The translations under genes were made by a program, and so were the position numbers. This document shows positions 36,072 through 45,228 of a DNA stretch of 64,000 bases, in pieces. The notes under the pieces were generated by a model, which did no database searches, was not told where the DNA came from, and saw only the letters and a list, made by a program, of their open reading frames with translations. Positions within the stretch are counted from its first letter, which is position 1; every line of letters starts with the position of its first letter. This stretch comes from Seonamhaeicola sediminis (GTDB lineage: Bacteria; Bacteroidota; Bacteroidia; Flavobacteriales; Flavobacteriaceae): positions 314-64,313 of the forward strand of contig NZ_SMZJ02000004.1 in the NCBI RefSeq assembly GCF_004358095.2. The letters are read 5' to 3'.

Positions 36072-38417
36072 CTAAAAATGAACTCTAAAACTTACATTTG
36101 GGGTGATGCCTAAAGATTCATTTCTAATAGGTTCAATACTGTCTTCTATTAGAGTATAGTATTCATTAATAATGTTTTTTCTATTTAAAACGTTCCATAC
36201 CGAAGCTCCAATAGTAGCTTTTGATGTTCTTGAAATATCAAATGAATAAGTTGCAGAACAATCTGCCCTTAAGTAATCATCTAAATTTTCTGCATTGGGG
36301 CTTTGATAATTAATAATGACATTACTTTGATTATTCTGGCCTGCAGGGTATGTTGTGGGCTTACCAGAATTCCAGTTTACGCCTAAAGCTAATTTAAAAT
36401 TGTTTTGAGTGTATGTGCCAGCAAAAGTAATAGCGTGCCTAATATCATTGTTATTAGGGAATTCATTACCGTTATTTAAATCTGGGAATAGATAGTTGTT
36501 TTTACTAAAGGAATATGAAATCCAAGTGCTTGCTACATTATTAAATTGTTTATTTAGTAATACATCTATACCTGTAATTTTGTAGCTACCTATACTATGA
36601 ACAAACTGATACTGGTTTTGAAATCCCTGACTTCTGGTTGTAATACCATCTACTTTTTTAATGTAGGTTTCGGCACTGATTAATAGCTTGTTTTTATTAA
36701 AATGAATACCTGCCGAAATTTGTTTACTTTTTAATACGGGAACAGGGTAAATAGTTTGGTTCCCCTCTTCAATAACTTCAGTGTTATTGTTAGATAGTAC
36801 CCAACGGCGTTTTTCAATACCCAAAAAATCGTTTTGTAAATCTATGACTTGCGAGGTAAATTGACTTTTATATTCTCCTAAAACCTCAAATCTAAAATCA
36901 TTTAAAAAGCGTTGGCTAAAGCTTAATCTTGGCTCTACAAAAAGCAGATTAAACTTGTCTAGATAGTTTAAACGCGCTCCTAAATTTAGTTTGGTTTGAG
37001 CACTATATGATAAAAGAGATGTTTCAGCATAAACAGCATGGCTTTTCACAACATTTTTTATAAAACTTTTAAAGTTTGGGTTGTTTACGTCTTCTAAATT
37101 GCTGATGCCAACTTCGTTTAATTGATAGCCGCTGTTAAACTTTAATTGATAGTTATGTTCATAATTTATATCTATTTTAAGGGCGCGGTCATTTACTCTA
37201 TTTTCCTGAATTAACCTTTGGTTATTAATAACATCATTGTTAGTGGCATCTAAATCATAATTTGAGGCATAAGCTTGTAGTGTGGTTGATAATTGATTTG
37301 TCCAATCTCTAGTGTAAGAAAGACCTAGCGATAAATTTTGCTGTGATAAATTACTGTTTAAGGTCTCGGTTCTGTCATTAATTGTAGATTGTTCATCATA
37401 ATTAAACGTATTATTAATGTTTAAAAAGTTAAATCTGAGTTTGTCTTTTTTAGAGATATTGTAAAGAAATTTAGTAGTGATGTCGTAGAAGTAAAACGAT
37501 TCGTTTTGTGAAATGCTATTTCTATTGTTGTTAAAGTCAGAATCTTCAAAAATACGTTTGAAATACTGGTTGTAAGTGGCTGTTTGTATCAGATCAGTAA
37601 CGGAGCGGCGTGATGAAATTTGTAATTCTGTTTTATCTGAAAGTGGAATTTTGGCAAAACCATCGGCATTAATAAAGTTTAGCCCAACGCCGGCTTTAGA
37701 TTCATTATCAATTGCATCGGGCAATTGCATATCAATAATGCTTGAAATTCCATCACCATATTTCACTCTACTTCCATTTTTATAAACACTAATTTTTTTA
37801 GTGATATATGGGTTGAAAGCTGAAATAAGACCGAAAAAATGACCAGATTGATACATTTTAATGCCATCCCAAAGTAGAAGATTTTGGTCATGAGTTCCTC
37901 CTCTTACATTGATATTTGAAACGGTTTCATCTGTGCTTAAAACTCCTGGCAAGGCTTGGATAGTTTGTAGAACATCAGGTTCTATCAAACCAGGAAGAAT
38001 ACCAAAACTTTCAGGCTTTATAGTAACAGAACCATCATTTAGTTTTGTTAAACCAGTAGTAAGGAAGTTGGTAATAAACACTTCTTCAAGACTTTGTATA
38101 CTAAAACTACTAGGCTTCTTTTTTTTAGCAGGTTTTATAGCCACAAATCTATCATCTAACAAGTCAAAATCAAGCTTTGTTTCTTTTCTAAGAAATTCCA
38201 ATGCTTCTTTTAACGACAAATTTTTTTGGGGCAAAATGATTTTTTTGTCTTTAATAGTTTTATCGGCATAAGAAAAGCTAATACTATATCGGGTTTCTAA
38301 GGTGCTTAAAATAGTAGAAAGTAGTTGCTTTTCTTTTTGAACTTTTTGAGCGCTAAGCGGCGCAACCTTCAAAAAAAACAATAAGACAAAAAGCAAATAA
38401 AAGTCTTTCCTATTCAC
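36072..38417 (-). CDS. TonB-dependent outer-membrane receptor with STN domain
   Basis: The 781-residue protein has a signal peptide (1-24, ending PLSAQ), a secretin/TonB short N-terminal (STN) domain at about 28-95 (LETRYSISFSYADKTIKDK then LSLKEALEFLRKET), a plug domain (NINVRGGTHDQNLLLWDGIK and the ISSIIDMQL strand), and a 22-strand barrel ending in the aromatic SFRVHF. STN domains signal to FecR-type anti-sigma factors. The gene overlaps the fecR-like gene by 8 bases, after a FecI-like sigma gene. The imported ligand is not evident. Confidence 0.93.
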   Translation of the reverse strand: MNRKDFYLLFVLLFFLKVAPLSAQKVQKEKQLLSTILSTLETRYSISFSYADKTIKDKKIILPQKNLSLKEALEFLRKETKLDFDLLDDRFVAIKPAKKKKPSSFSIQSLEEVFITNFLTTGLTKLNDGSVTIKPESFGILPGLIEPDVLQTIQALPGVLSTDETVSNINVRGGTHDQNLLLWDGIKMYQSGHFFGLISAFNPYITKKISVYKNGSRVKYGDGISSIIDMQLPDAIDNESKAGVGLNFINADGFAKIPLSDKTELQISSRRSVTDLIQTATYNQYFKRIFEDSDFNNNRNSISQNESFYFYDITTKFLYNISKKDKLRFNFLNINNTFNYDEQSTINDRTETLNSNLSQQNLSLGLSYTRDWTNQLSTTLQAYASNYDLDATNNDVINNQRLIQENRVNDRALKIDINYEHNYQLKFNSGYQLNEVGISNLEDVNNPNFKSFIKNVVKSHAVYAETSLLSYSAQTKLNLGARLNYLDKFNLLFVEPRLSFSQRFLNDFRFEVLGEYKSQFTSQVIDLQNDFLGIEKRRWVLSNNNTEVIEEGNQTIYPVPVLKSKQISAGIHFNKNKLLISAETYIKKVDGITTRSQGFQNQYQFVHSIGSYKITGIDVLLNKQFNNVASTWISYSFSKNNYLFPDLNNGNEFPNNNDIRHAITFAGTYTQNNFKLALGVNWNSGKPTTYPAGQNNQSNVIINYQSPNAENLDDYLRADCSATYSFDISRTSKATIGASVWNVLNRKNIINEYYTLIEDSIEPIRNESLGITPNVSFRVHF

Positions 38418-39321
38418 GCTTTAAAATGATAGAATCGTTTGATTGACTATAAGTTAAATGTAACGGTAAGGTAATAGATTTTAACGCAACTTCAATACTA
38501 TCATGTGTAAAATTACCAGTGAATAGTTCATCAGAATTCACGCCAATTAGAGTAATATCTACGTTGAACTGTCTTTCAAACTCTTCAATAACTTGTTTAT
38601 AAGGTATACTTTTAAACTGACTTTCGTTATTTAACCACGAAGGTGTTAAGCTGTTTTCTTTTTCTTTAGCAATTAATTTCCTATCCAAAATTAAAAAACT
38701 GTCACCAGGTTTTAATTTTGTTTCTTGAGAATTAAAAGTAACGCCTACTAAACCTTCGTAGCAAATAACCTCAAAATAATTGTCCCGTTGTTTTACATTA
38801 AATTGAGTTCCATAAACCGTAACGGTTCCTGTTTTTGTTATAACATTGAAAGAAGAACCTTTGGCAACTTTAAAGAATGCTTCGCCTTGTAGTTCTACTT
38901 CTCTGTTGTTTTTCCATGAATTTTTATTAAATACCAGCACCGATTTTGCATTTAAAGACACATTTGAAGCATCTGGTAGCTCAATGGTAGTTTTTTGTGC
39001 CATGTCTGTGGTAATGGTAGTATTAATAGTAGTGGTGTAATAATAAAGACTAAAACAAATAGCAAGAATTGCAGCAACACGCATAAAAGGTTTTACCCAA
39101 TGCGTTTTTTGTTTTTTACTGCTTTTAATAGTGGATAATACGCTTTCAAGCTCTTTAGAAGTCTTGTATTCTGGAGCTTTAAAAGCTTGCAGGTTACTGT
39201 CTAACTTCACTAAATCATCATAGTCTTCAAGTTTTTTCAAGGCTTGAAGTTCCTGATCATTTAGATCGTTATTTAACCATTTTAATATTAAAGTTTCTTT
39301 GTCCATTATTCCTTTATTCAA
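38410..39321 (-). CDS. FecR family anti-sigma factor
   Basis: The 303-residue single-pass inner-membrane protein has a cytosolic N-terminal part (LILKWLNNDLNDQELQALKK), a transmembrane helix near 80-97 (RVAAILAICFSLYYYTT), a periplasmic FecR domain (IELPDASNVSLNAKSVLVF, VELQGEAFFKVAKGSSF) and a C-terminal DUF4974 domain (SIPYKQVIEEFERQFNVDI). It should hold the ECF sigma factor encoded upstream until the TonB-dependent receptor signals. The gene overlaps the receptor gene by 8 bases. Confidence 0.94.
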   Translation of the reverse strand: MNKGIMDKETLILKWLNNDLNDQELQALKKLEDYDDLVKLDSNLQAFKAPEYKTSKELESVLSTIKSSKKQKTHWVKPFMRVAAILAICFSLYYYTTTINTTITTDMAQKTTIELPDASNVSLNAKSVLVFNKNSWKNNREVELQGEAFFKVAKGSSFNVITKTGTVTVYGTQFNVKQRDNYFEVICYEGLVGVTFNSQETKLKPGDSFLILDRKLIAKEKENSLTPSWLNNESQFKSIPYKQVIEEFERQFNVDITLIGVNSDELFTGNFTHDSIEVALKSITLPLHLTYSQSNDSIILKRE

Positions 39322-39416
39322 CTATATAACAATTAACTTTTATTTTTTCCTACCCTCTCTATTCAATTTTTTCAAAGACTTAAATTTCAGTGTTCAGTTC
39401 TTCTTTAATCAACTGA

Positions 39417-39935
39417 TTACAACTCCTTAATATCCTTCCTTAGCTTTTCCAACGCACCATAAATACGTTTTTCAACCGCTTTGGTTGAGATTTCTAAAAT
39501 ATCAGCAATTTCTTTAAATCGTTTTCCTTCAATACGGTTCATCATAAAAGCAACGCGTTGTGACTCCGTTAAGTTAGCCAATGCCTTTTGTAACTTATCG
39601 TTATATTCCTTTTCACGCATTAAAAACTCAGGACTCTCATTGGTGCTCAATTTTGGTTTGGTAATTTTTTGATGTTTCAAAACAACCTTTTGGTGAGCTA
39701 CCTCATTTAACATTAAATTATTGGCGGTGGTAAATAAAAAGCTTTTGGCTTTGTCTGGAGATATTTTAGAACAATTTTCCCAAAGTTTAACAAAAGCTTC
39801 TTGGGCTTTATCTTTGGGGTTTAGTAAATCACCAAACTTGTAGTATAAAAAATTGTGTAGGTCTTTGGCGTGTTTATTAAATATAGATGAAAAAATATGC
39901 TCTGCGCAAATATTGTCATGTAATTGCTTGCTCAT
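39417..39935 (-). CDS. FecI-like ECF sigma factor
   Basis: The 172-residue sigma-70 family protein has region 2 (FLYYKFGDLLNPKDKAQEAFVKLW) and region 4 (NLTESQRVAFMMNRIEGKRFKEIADILEIS). It matches the Bacteroidota FecI-type family. The fecR-like gene starts 95 bp downstream. It is divergent from the repeat lipoprotein gene at 40071, with 135 bp between, which could be one of its targets. Confidence 0.94.
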   Translation of the reverse strand: MSKQLHDNICAEHIFSSIFNKHAKDLHNFLYYKFGDLLNPKDKAQEAFVKLWENCSKISPDKAKSFLFTTANNLMLNEVAHQKVVLKHQKITKPKLSTNESPEFLMREKEYNDKLQKALANLTESQRVAFMMNRIEGKRFKEIADILEISTKAVEKRIYGALEKLRKDIKEL

Positions 39936-40070
39936 GTTTATTGGTAGTTGGAGCCACTAAAATAAAGCTTTTTAATAAAAATTTAATTTTTTTTGAGTTA
40001 GAGGGTAGGAATTTTTAAAGTTTAATTGTTTTATCTCCAAAAAGCTATGTTTAACCCAAAATCAAATATC

Positions 40071-41831
40071 ATGAAAACTAATTGGAGAATTTTATTATTA
40101 CTACCTTTTTTTGCCCTTTTAATGTTTACCTCTTGTCAAGAAGAAGTAGTTGACATTACAGAACCTACTGAAGCCGAAGCTTTAGTAGCAGAATCAGAAT
40201 TGACAGCCCTTGTAAGTGCTGCATCTAAAATGGACGGTTCTAAAGACAATATTATAGACCGTGCCAGTTGTATTTCTGTTAAGTTACCTCTTACTGTTGT
40301 AGCTAACGGATTGGAAATTATTATTGATTCGGAAGAAGATTTCGAAGTTATTGAAGCTATTTTTGACGAATTTGATAATGATGACGATAATCTTGAAATG
40401 ATCTTTCCTATTACCATTATTAATGCAGATCACGATGAAATTGTTATTAATAACGCTGATCAGTTAGAGGCTTACGCTGAAGCGTGCAGTGGAGAAAATG
40501 AAGAAGACGATGACATAGAGTGTATTGATTTTAAATACCCAATTTCATTCTCAATTTTTAATGCCGATTTCTTAATTATTGATACCATTGAAATTGAAAA
40601 CGATAGACAATTACATCGTTTTATAAGGAGAGTAAAAGAAAATGAAGTTATAGCCAGTATTAATTACCCCGTTACTATGGTATTAGCAGATGGTTCTGAA
40701 ATTATTGTGAATAGCAACCAAGAATTACACAGAACAATAAAAGAGGCAAAGGATGCTTGTGATGAAGATGATGATAACGATTATAACGATGACGATTTTA
40801 CCAAAGAGCGTTTAGATAACTATCTGGTTAAATGTCCATGGTTAGTACACGAATTCAATAGAGATGCCAATGCTTTAACAGATAAGTATTTTGATTATGC
40901 AATCAACTTTAAAGAAAACGGAGTGGTTGTAATGAGAGCTAGAAATGGTGATATGCTTACAGGTACTTGGGAAACAAGAGTTGTACAGGGTAGAGGTGCT
41001 AAACTAAAAATGGAATTTGAAAACTTAGCAGACTTTACATTAGAGTGGTACATCTATGAGATAGAAGAAGGAAGAGTTAAAGTATACCAAGAAGATGCTG
41101 GTAGAATTATTATGAAACGTAACTGTGATGTAGTCATAGATCATACTAAAGAACGTGTTAAAAACTACTTACAAGAATGTTTATGGAGAATAGCAAGAAT
41201 AAATGTTGGTGGAGCAGAGAATGAAAAAGAATATATAGGAACACCTTTAAGATTCTTTGAAAATAATGTAGTTAAGATTAGAATAGAAGGTGAATTGGTA
41301 GAAGGTACCTATGAAGTATTTGTTTTAAACTCTGGACGTATTGGGTTAAGCATTGAATTAGAAGGTAGACCGAATCTTAAATTACAATGGTTAGTATCAT
41401 TCCTTGGTCCAAACTTAATAAAGTTAGAGAATAGTCAAAACAGAATGGTACTTGAAAGACACTGTCCAAATACTGATAATGATTTGAATTACATTGAGGA
41501 TATATTAGTGTCTAGCCAATGGGAAGTAGCATCTTATATGGATAATGATGCAGATTTAACTGAAAACTTTTTCATGTACACATTAAGCTTCTTAGAGACT
41601 GGAAGAATAAAGATTACAGATCCTAATGAGGGTGTAACAAGAGGTTCTTGGTTGGCATACAGACATGAGGGATTATTCTTAGGAATGAGATTTGGAAGAG
41701 ATAATGAGCCTTTCAATCAGTTAACTCATAGATGGAGAATTAAAGAGATTACTCCAAATAGAATTGAGTTAAAAGATTACTCTGCTAATGGAATTGTAGA
41801 ACGTGTATTAGTTCTTGAAAGAAAAGAATAA
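40071..41831 (+). CDS. Acidic repeat lipoprotein, function unknown
   Basis: I use the ATG at 40071, which gives a clean lipoprotein signal (MKTNWRILLLLPFFALLMFTSC up to Cys22); the in-frame ATG at 40026 adds 15 residues before it. The 586-residue protein has four related units of about 45 residues at 67-230 (SVKLPLTVVANGLEIIIDS, MIFPITIINADHDEIVINN, FKYPISFSIFNADFLIIDT, INYPVTMVLADGSEIIVNS). An Asp-rich linker at 231-243 follows. Then come three lipocalin-like modules of about 110 residues, each beginning with a helix and a W (KCPWLVHEF, ECLWRIARI, SSQWEVASY). Strongly acidic. Probably on the cell surface. Confidence 0.78.
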   Translation: MKTNWRILLLLPFFALLMFTSCQEEVVDITEPTEAEALVAESELTALVSAASKMDGSKDNIIDRASCISVKLPLTVVANGLEIIIDSEEDFEVIEAIFDEFDNDDDNLEMIFPITIINADHDEIVINNADQLEAYAEACSGENEEDDDIECIDFKYPISFSIFNADFLIIDTIEIENDRQLHRFIRRVKENEVIASINYPVTMVLADGSEIIVNSNQELHRTIKEAKDACDEDDDNDYNDDDFTKERLDNYLVKCPWLVHEFNRDANALTDKYFDYAINFKENGVVVMRARNGDMLTGTWETRVVQGRGAKLKMEFENLADFTLEWYIYEIEEGRVKVYQEDAGRIIMKRNCDVVIDHTKERVKNYLQECLWRIARINVGGAENEKEYIGTPLRFFENNVVKIRIEGELVEGTYEVFVLNSGRIGLSIELEGRPNLKLQWLVSFLGPNLIKLENSQNRMVLERHCPNTDNDLNYIEDILVSSQWEVASYMDNDADLTENFFMYTLSFLETGRIKITDPNEGVTRGSWLAYRHEGLFLGMRFGRDNEPFNQLTHRWRIKEITPNRIELKDYSANGIVERVLVLERKE

Positions 41832-41906
41832 TTATGTTATTGGTTAATAAAAAGGAGAAACTTGGATTTTCGGTTTGTTAGGTTAGTTAGCTAAGTTTCC
41901 TTTATA

Positions 41907-41942
41907 AGAGCTATTAATTACAAAATTAATAGCTCTTTTTTT
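41907..41942 (+). terminator. Strong terminator after the acidic lipoprotein gene
   Basis: A perfect 12-bp stem AGAGCTATTAAT (41907-41918) / ATTAATAGCTCT (41925-41936) with a 6-base loop and a T-run to 41942. Confidence 0.9.
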
Positions 41943-41987
41943 ATGCCCTTTTTTAAACAATATTACCCATTAATAGCTTCAATTCCT

Positions 41988-42158
41988 TAAATTTGCAATT
42001 CTTAAAATTTCAAGAAACGAGCATTAATAAATTTTAAACAGATTTTATCAAAGAGAATGTTTAAAATTTTTAATGTGAGAGCGTAGCGGTTGTACACGTT
42101 CTCAATTTTATAATTATAATAAAGACATTAATTATTAAAATTTAAATGTGTCAAAATT
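41988..42158 (+). promoter_or_regulatory. Putative promoter and long structured leader of ffh
   Basis: TAAATTTG at 41988-41995 fits the -7 consensus, giving a leader of about 155 bases. At 42076-42104 a 9-bp stem forms (TGAGAGCGT with ACGTTCTCA, one G-U) around an 11-base loop. The stem is not followed by a U-run, so it is not a plain terminator. The rest of this 327-bp gap holds only the terminator of the preceding gene. Confidence 0.4.
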
Positions 42159-43487
42159 ATGTTTAATAATTTAAGTGATAAGTTAGATAAAGCCTTACAC
42201 GTTTTAAAGGGACATGGCAGTATTACCGAGGTTAATGTTGCTGAGACTTTAAAAGAAGTAAGACGTGCTTTACTGGATGCCGATGTCAACTTTAAAATTG
42301 CTAAAGATTTTACCAATAGAGTTAAAGAAAAAGCCTTAGGTCAAAACGTATTAACTACGTTGCAACCTGGGCAACTAATGGTTAAAATTGTTAAAGATGA
42401 ATTAACAGAACTTATGGGTGGTGATGCCGAAGGGATTAATTTATCTGGTACACCAAGTGTTATTTTAATGTCTGGTCTACAGGGTTCTGGTAAAACAACG
42501 TTTTCTGGTAAGCTTGCAAATTATCTTAAAAATAAAAAAACTAAAAAACCTTTATTGGTTGCTTGTGATGTGTATCGTCCTGCGGCAATAGACCAATTAC
42601 ATGTGGTTGGAGATCAAATAGGCGTTGAGGTTTTTAGTGATAGAGGCAATAATGATCCAGTTGCTATTTCTCAGGCAGCTATTGAGCATGCAAGAGCTAA
42701 CGGTTATAATGTAGTTATTATAGACACCGCAGGTCGTTTAGCTGTTGATGAAGCGATGATGACTGAAATATCCAACATCCATAAAGCAGTTCAGCCTCAA
42801 GAAACATTGTTTGTTGTAGATTCTATGACAGGTCAGGATGCTGTAAATACAGCAAAAGCTTTTAATGACGTCTTAAATTTTGAAGGCGTTATCCTAACCA
42901 AACTAGATGGTGATACCCGCGGTGGAGCTGCTATATCTATTAAATCTGTTGTAAACAAGCCAATCAAATTTATTGGTACTGGTGAGAAAATGGAGGCTAT
43001 TGATGTATTCCATCCATCACGTATGGCCGATCGTATTCTTGGTATGGGAGATGTTGTCTCTCTTGTTGAACGTGCGCAAGAACAGTTTGATGAAGAGGAG
43101 GCTAGGAAACTTCAAAAGAAAATTGCAAAAAACAAATTTGGTTTTGATGATTTCTTAAAGCAGATCCAGCAGATAAAGAAAATGGGAAATATGAAAGACC
43201 TTGTGGGTATGATTCCTGGAGCTGGAAAAATGATGAAAGACGTTGATATTGATGATGACGCTTTTAAAAGTATTGAGGCAATAATTCATTCTATGACGCC
43301 CAAAGAAAGATCCAATCCATCTATTATAAACGCTAGCAGAAAGAAGCGTATAGGGAAAGGATCTGGTACTTCAGTACAAGAAGTAAATCAGCTTTTAAAG
43401 CAGTTTAATCAGATGAGTAAAATGATGAAGATGATGCAAGGAGGTGGAGGCAGAAAGATGATGCAGATGATGCAGAATATGCGTTAA
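42159..43487 (+). CDS. ffh: Signal recognition particle protein Ffh
   Basis: The 442-residue GTPase binds 4.5S RNA and signal sequences and brings ribosomes to FtsY. It has the N domain, the G domain with GLQGSGKTTFSGKLA, DVYRPAAIDQL, DTAGRLAVDE and TKLDGDTRGGAA, and a Met-rich M domain from about 300 (VGMIPGAGKMMKDV, then KMMKMMQGGGGRKMMQMMQ). Length is normal. The 4.5S RNA gene was not found nearby. Confidence 0.98.
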   Translation: MFNNLSDKLDKALHVLKGHGSITEVNVAETLKEVRRALLDADVNFKIAKDFTNRVKEKALGQNVLTTLQPGQLMVKIVKDELTELMGGDAEGINLSGTPSVILMSGLQGSGKTTFSGKLANYLKNKKTKKPLLVACDVYRPAAIDQLHVVGDQIGVEVFSDRGNNDPVAISQAAIEHARANGYNVVIIDTAGRLAVDEAMMTEISNIHKAVQPQETLFVVDSMTGQDAVNTAKAFNDVLNFEGVILTKLDGDTRGGAAISIKSVVNKPIKFIGTGEKMEAIDVFHPSRMADRILGMGDVVSLVERAQEQFDEEEARKLQKKIAKNKFGFDDFLKQIQQIKKMGNMKDLVGMIPGAGKMMKDVDIDDDAFKSIEAIIHSMTPKERSNPSIINASRKKRIGKGSGTSVQEVNQLLKQFNQMSKMMKMMQGGGGRKMMQMMQNMR

Positions 43488-43494
43488 TTTTGTA

Positions 43495-43550
43495 AGAAGT
43501 TAGAAGTTAGAAGTTAGAAGTGTCATGCTGAGCGCAGTCAAAGCATCTCA
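43495..43550. repeat. 7-bp tandem repeat next to a dispersed TCATGCTGAGCGCAG-type element
   Basis: GAAGTTA repeats about 3.5 times (43495-43520). TGTCATGCTGAGCGCAGTC follows, a sequence type scattered through intergenic DNA of this family of bacteria. A related copy lies near 63790-63850. It sits between ffh and folD and breaks what could otherwise be an operon. Confidence 0.55.
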
Positions 43551-43574
43551 AAAATATAATTAGTTAAGTAAACA

Positions 43575-44450
43575 ATGACCATTTTAGACGGTAAAAAAGT
43601 AAGTAACGATATTAAAGAAGAAATTGCTGAACACGTAAAAGCAATGGTTTCTAAAGGTGAAAAAGTACCTCATTTGGCAGCTATTTTAGTTGGGAGTGAT
43701 GGTGCAAGCATGACCTATGTAAATGCCAAAGTAAAGGCTTGTGAGAAAATAGGTTTTGAATCCACTTTAATTGAATTACCAGAATATACATCTGAAGAAG
43801 AGTTATTAGATAAAATTCACGAATTGAATACTAATGATGATATTGATGGATTTATTGTTCAGCTTCCTTTGCCAGGTCAAATTGATGAACAAAAGGTATT
43901 AATGGCTGTAGACCCAGACAAAGATGTTGATGGATTTCATCCTACCAATGTTGGTAAAATGGCTTTAGATTTACCTACATTTTTACCGGCTACACCGTTC
44001 GGTATTATGGAATTATTGGAGAGATATCAAATTGAAACTTCTGGTAAAAATGTGGTAGTTATGGGTAGGAGTCATATTGTAGGTCGACCCATGAGTATTT
44101 TAATGAGTCAGAAACGTCCAGCAGGTGATGCTACGGTTACGGTGGTTCACAGCCGCTCTAAAAACCTAAAAGAAATTACTAAAGAAGCTGATATTATAGT
44201 GGCTGCCATTGGAATATCTGAGTTTTTAACAGGAGATATGGTAAAAGAAGATGTTGTGGTTATAGATGTTGGTATTACACGTGTTCCAGACCAAACCAAA
44301 AAAAATGGATATAGGCTTGCTGGTGATGTTCATTTTGAAAGTGTAAGCAAGAAAGCTAGTTATATTACACCTGTTCCTGGTGGCGTTGGCCCTATGACCA
44401 TTGCTATGCTACTTAAAAATACGCTATTAGCCAGAGAAAGAAGGGCTTAA
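43575..44450 (+). CDS. folD: Bifunctional methylene-THF dehydrogenase / methenyl-THF cyclohydrolase
   Basis: The 291-residue enzyme interconverts 5,10-methylene- and 10-formyl-tetrahydrofolate, feeding purine synthesis and Fmt. It shows [16 protein letters not shown] with the catalytic Lys, [28 protein letters not shown], the NADP-site [14 protein letters not shown] and [16 protein letters not shown]. Length is typical. It converges with rluF, 4 bp apart. Confidence 0.98.
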   Translation: MTILDGKKVSNDIKEEIAEHVKAMVSKGEKVPHLAAILVGSDGASMTYVNAKVKACEKIGFESTLIELPEYTSEEELLDKIHELNTNDDIDGFIVQLPLPGQIDEQKVLMAVDPDKDVDGFHPTNVGKMALDLPTFLPATPFGIMELLERYQIETSGKNVVVMGRSHIVGRPMSILMSQKRPAGDATVTVVHSRSKNLKEITKEADIIVAAIGISEFLTGDMVKEDVVVIDVGITRVPDQTKKNGYRLAGDVHFESVSKKASYITPVPGGVGPMTIAMLLKNTLLARERRA

Positions 44451-44454
44451 TCTA

Positions 44455-45210
44455 TCACTTTCTTTTTACAGTTTTAGGTTTAAATTCTTTAGTTGAATCA
44501 CTAATAAGTTTGCTTAACTCCTTATATTCTTCTTTTGAAAGTTCTCGGTATTTTCCAACGGAGAGGTCTAGTTTTATATTCATTATTCTAATGCGTTTTA
44601 GTGTTAGCACCTCATAGTTTAAATGAGAACACATTCTTCTAATTTGCCTATTCAAACCTTGAGTTAGTATGATTTTAAATTTATTGGAGTTCAGTTTTTT
44701 CACAATACAAGGCTTTGTGGTTTGTTTTAATTCTTCTAAATAAATGCCTTTAGACATACGCTCCACAAAAGTCTGTGAGATAGGTTTATCTACTGTTACT
44801 ATATATTCCTTTTCATGGTTGTTACTAGCTCTAAGAATTTTATTCACAATATCGCCATCGTCGGTAAGTAGAATTAAACCTTCACTGGGTTTGTCTAATC
44901 TTCCAATAGGGAAAATACGCTTATGGTAATTAATATAATCAATAATGTTGTCCTTTTCAATACGTGTGTCTGTTGTGCAAACAATACCAACAGGTTTATT
45001 AAAAGCTAGATATGTAAATTTATTTTTGGTGTTTTTCACTAATGTACCATCAACATAAACTTTGTCATCTGAAGACAGCTTTGTGCCCTTTTCAGGAATA
45101 TTTCCATTTACAGTTACTCTACCAGCCTCAATGAGTTTGTCTGCTTCTCTACGAGAGCAATAACCAACTTCACTTAAATATTTATTGATTCTTTTTAAAG
45201 GTTCGTCCAT
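44455..45210 (-). CDS. rluF: 23S rRNA pseudouridine synthase, RluF type
   Basis: The 251-residue RsuA-family enzyme has an N-terminal S4 domain (RINKYLSEVGYCSRREADKL) and a catalytic domain with GRLDKPSEGLILLTDDG, where Asp106 is the nucleophile. ILRASNNHEKEYIVTVDKPI and QGLNRQIRRMCSHLNYEV closely follow E. coli RluF, which modifies U2604 of 23S rRNA. Assignment to RluF rather than RluB or RluE rests on these blocks. It ends a minus-strand run of genes. Confidence 0.9.
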   Translation of the reverse strand: MDEPLKRINKYLSEVGYCSRREADKLIEAGRVTVNGNIPEKGTKLSSDDKVYVDGTLVKNTKNKFTYLAFNKPVGIVCTTDTRIEKDNIIDYINYHKRIFPIGRLDKPSEGLILLTDDGDIVNKILRASNNHEKEYIVTVDKPISQTFVERMSKGIYLEELKQTTKPCIVKKLNSNKFKIILTQGLNRQIRRMCSHLNYEVLTLKRIRIMNIKLDLSVGKYRELSKEEYKELSKLISDSTKEFKPKTVKRK

Positions 45211-45228
45211 GTTACAAAAGTAAGCATC

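Noticed and set aside
42076-42104. 4.5S RNA gene upstream of ffh
   Set aside because: The stem lacks the conserved SRP domain IV loop and asymmetric bulge, and is too short.
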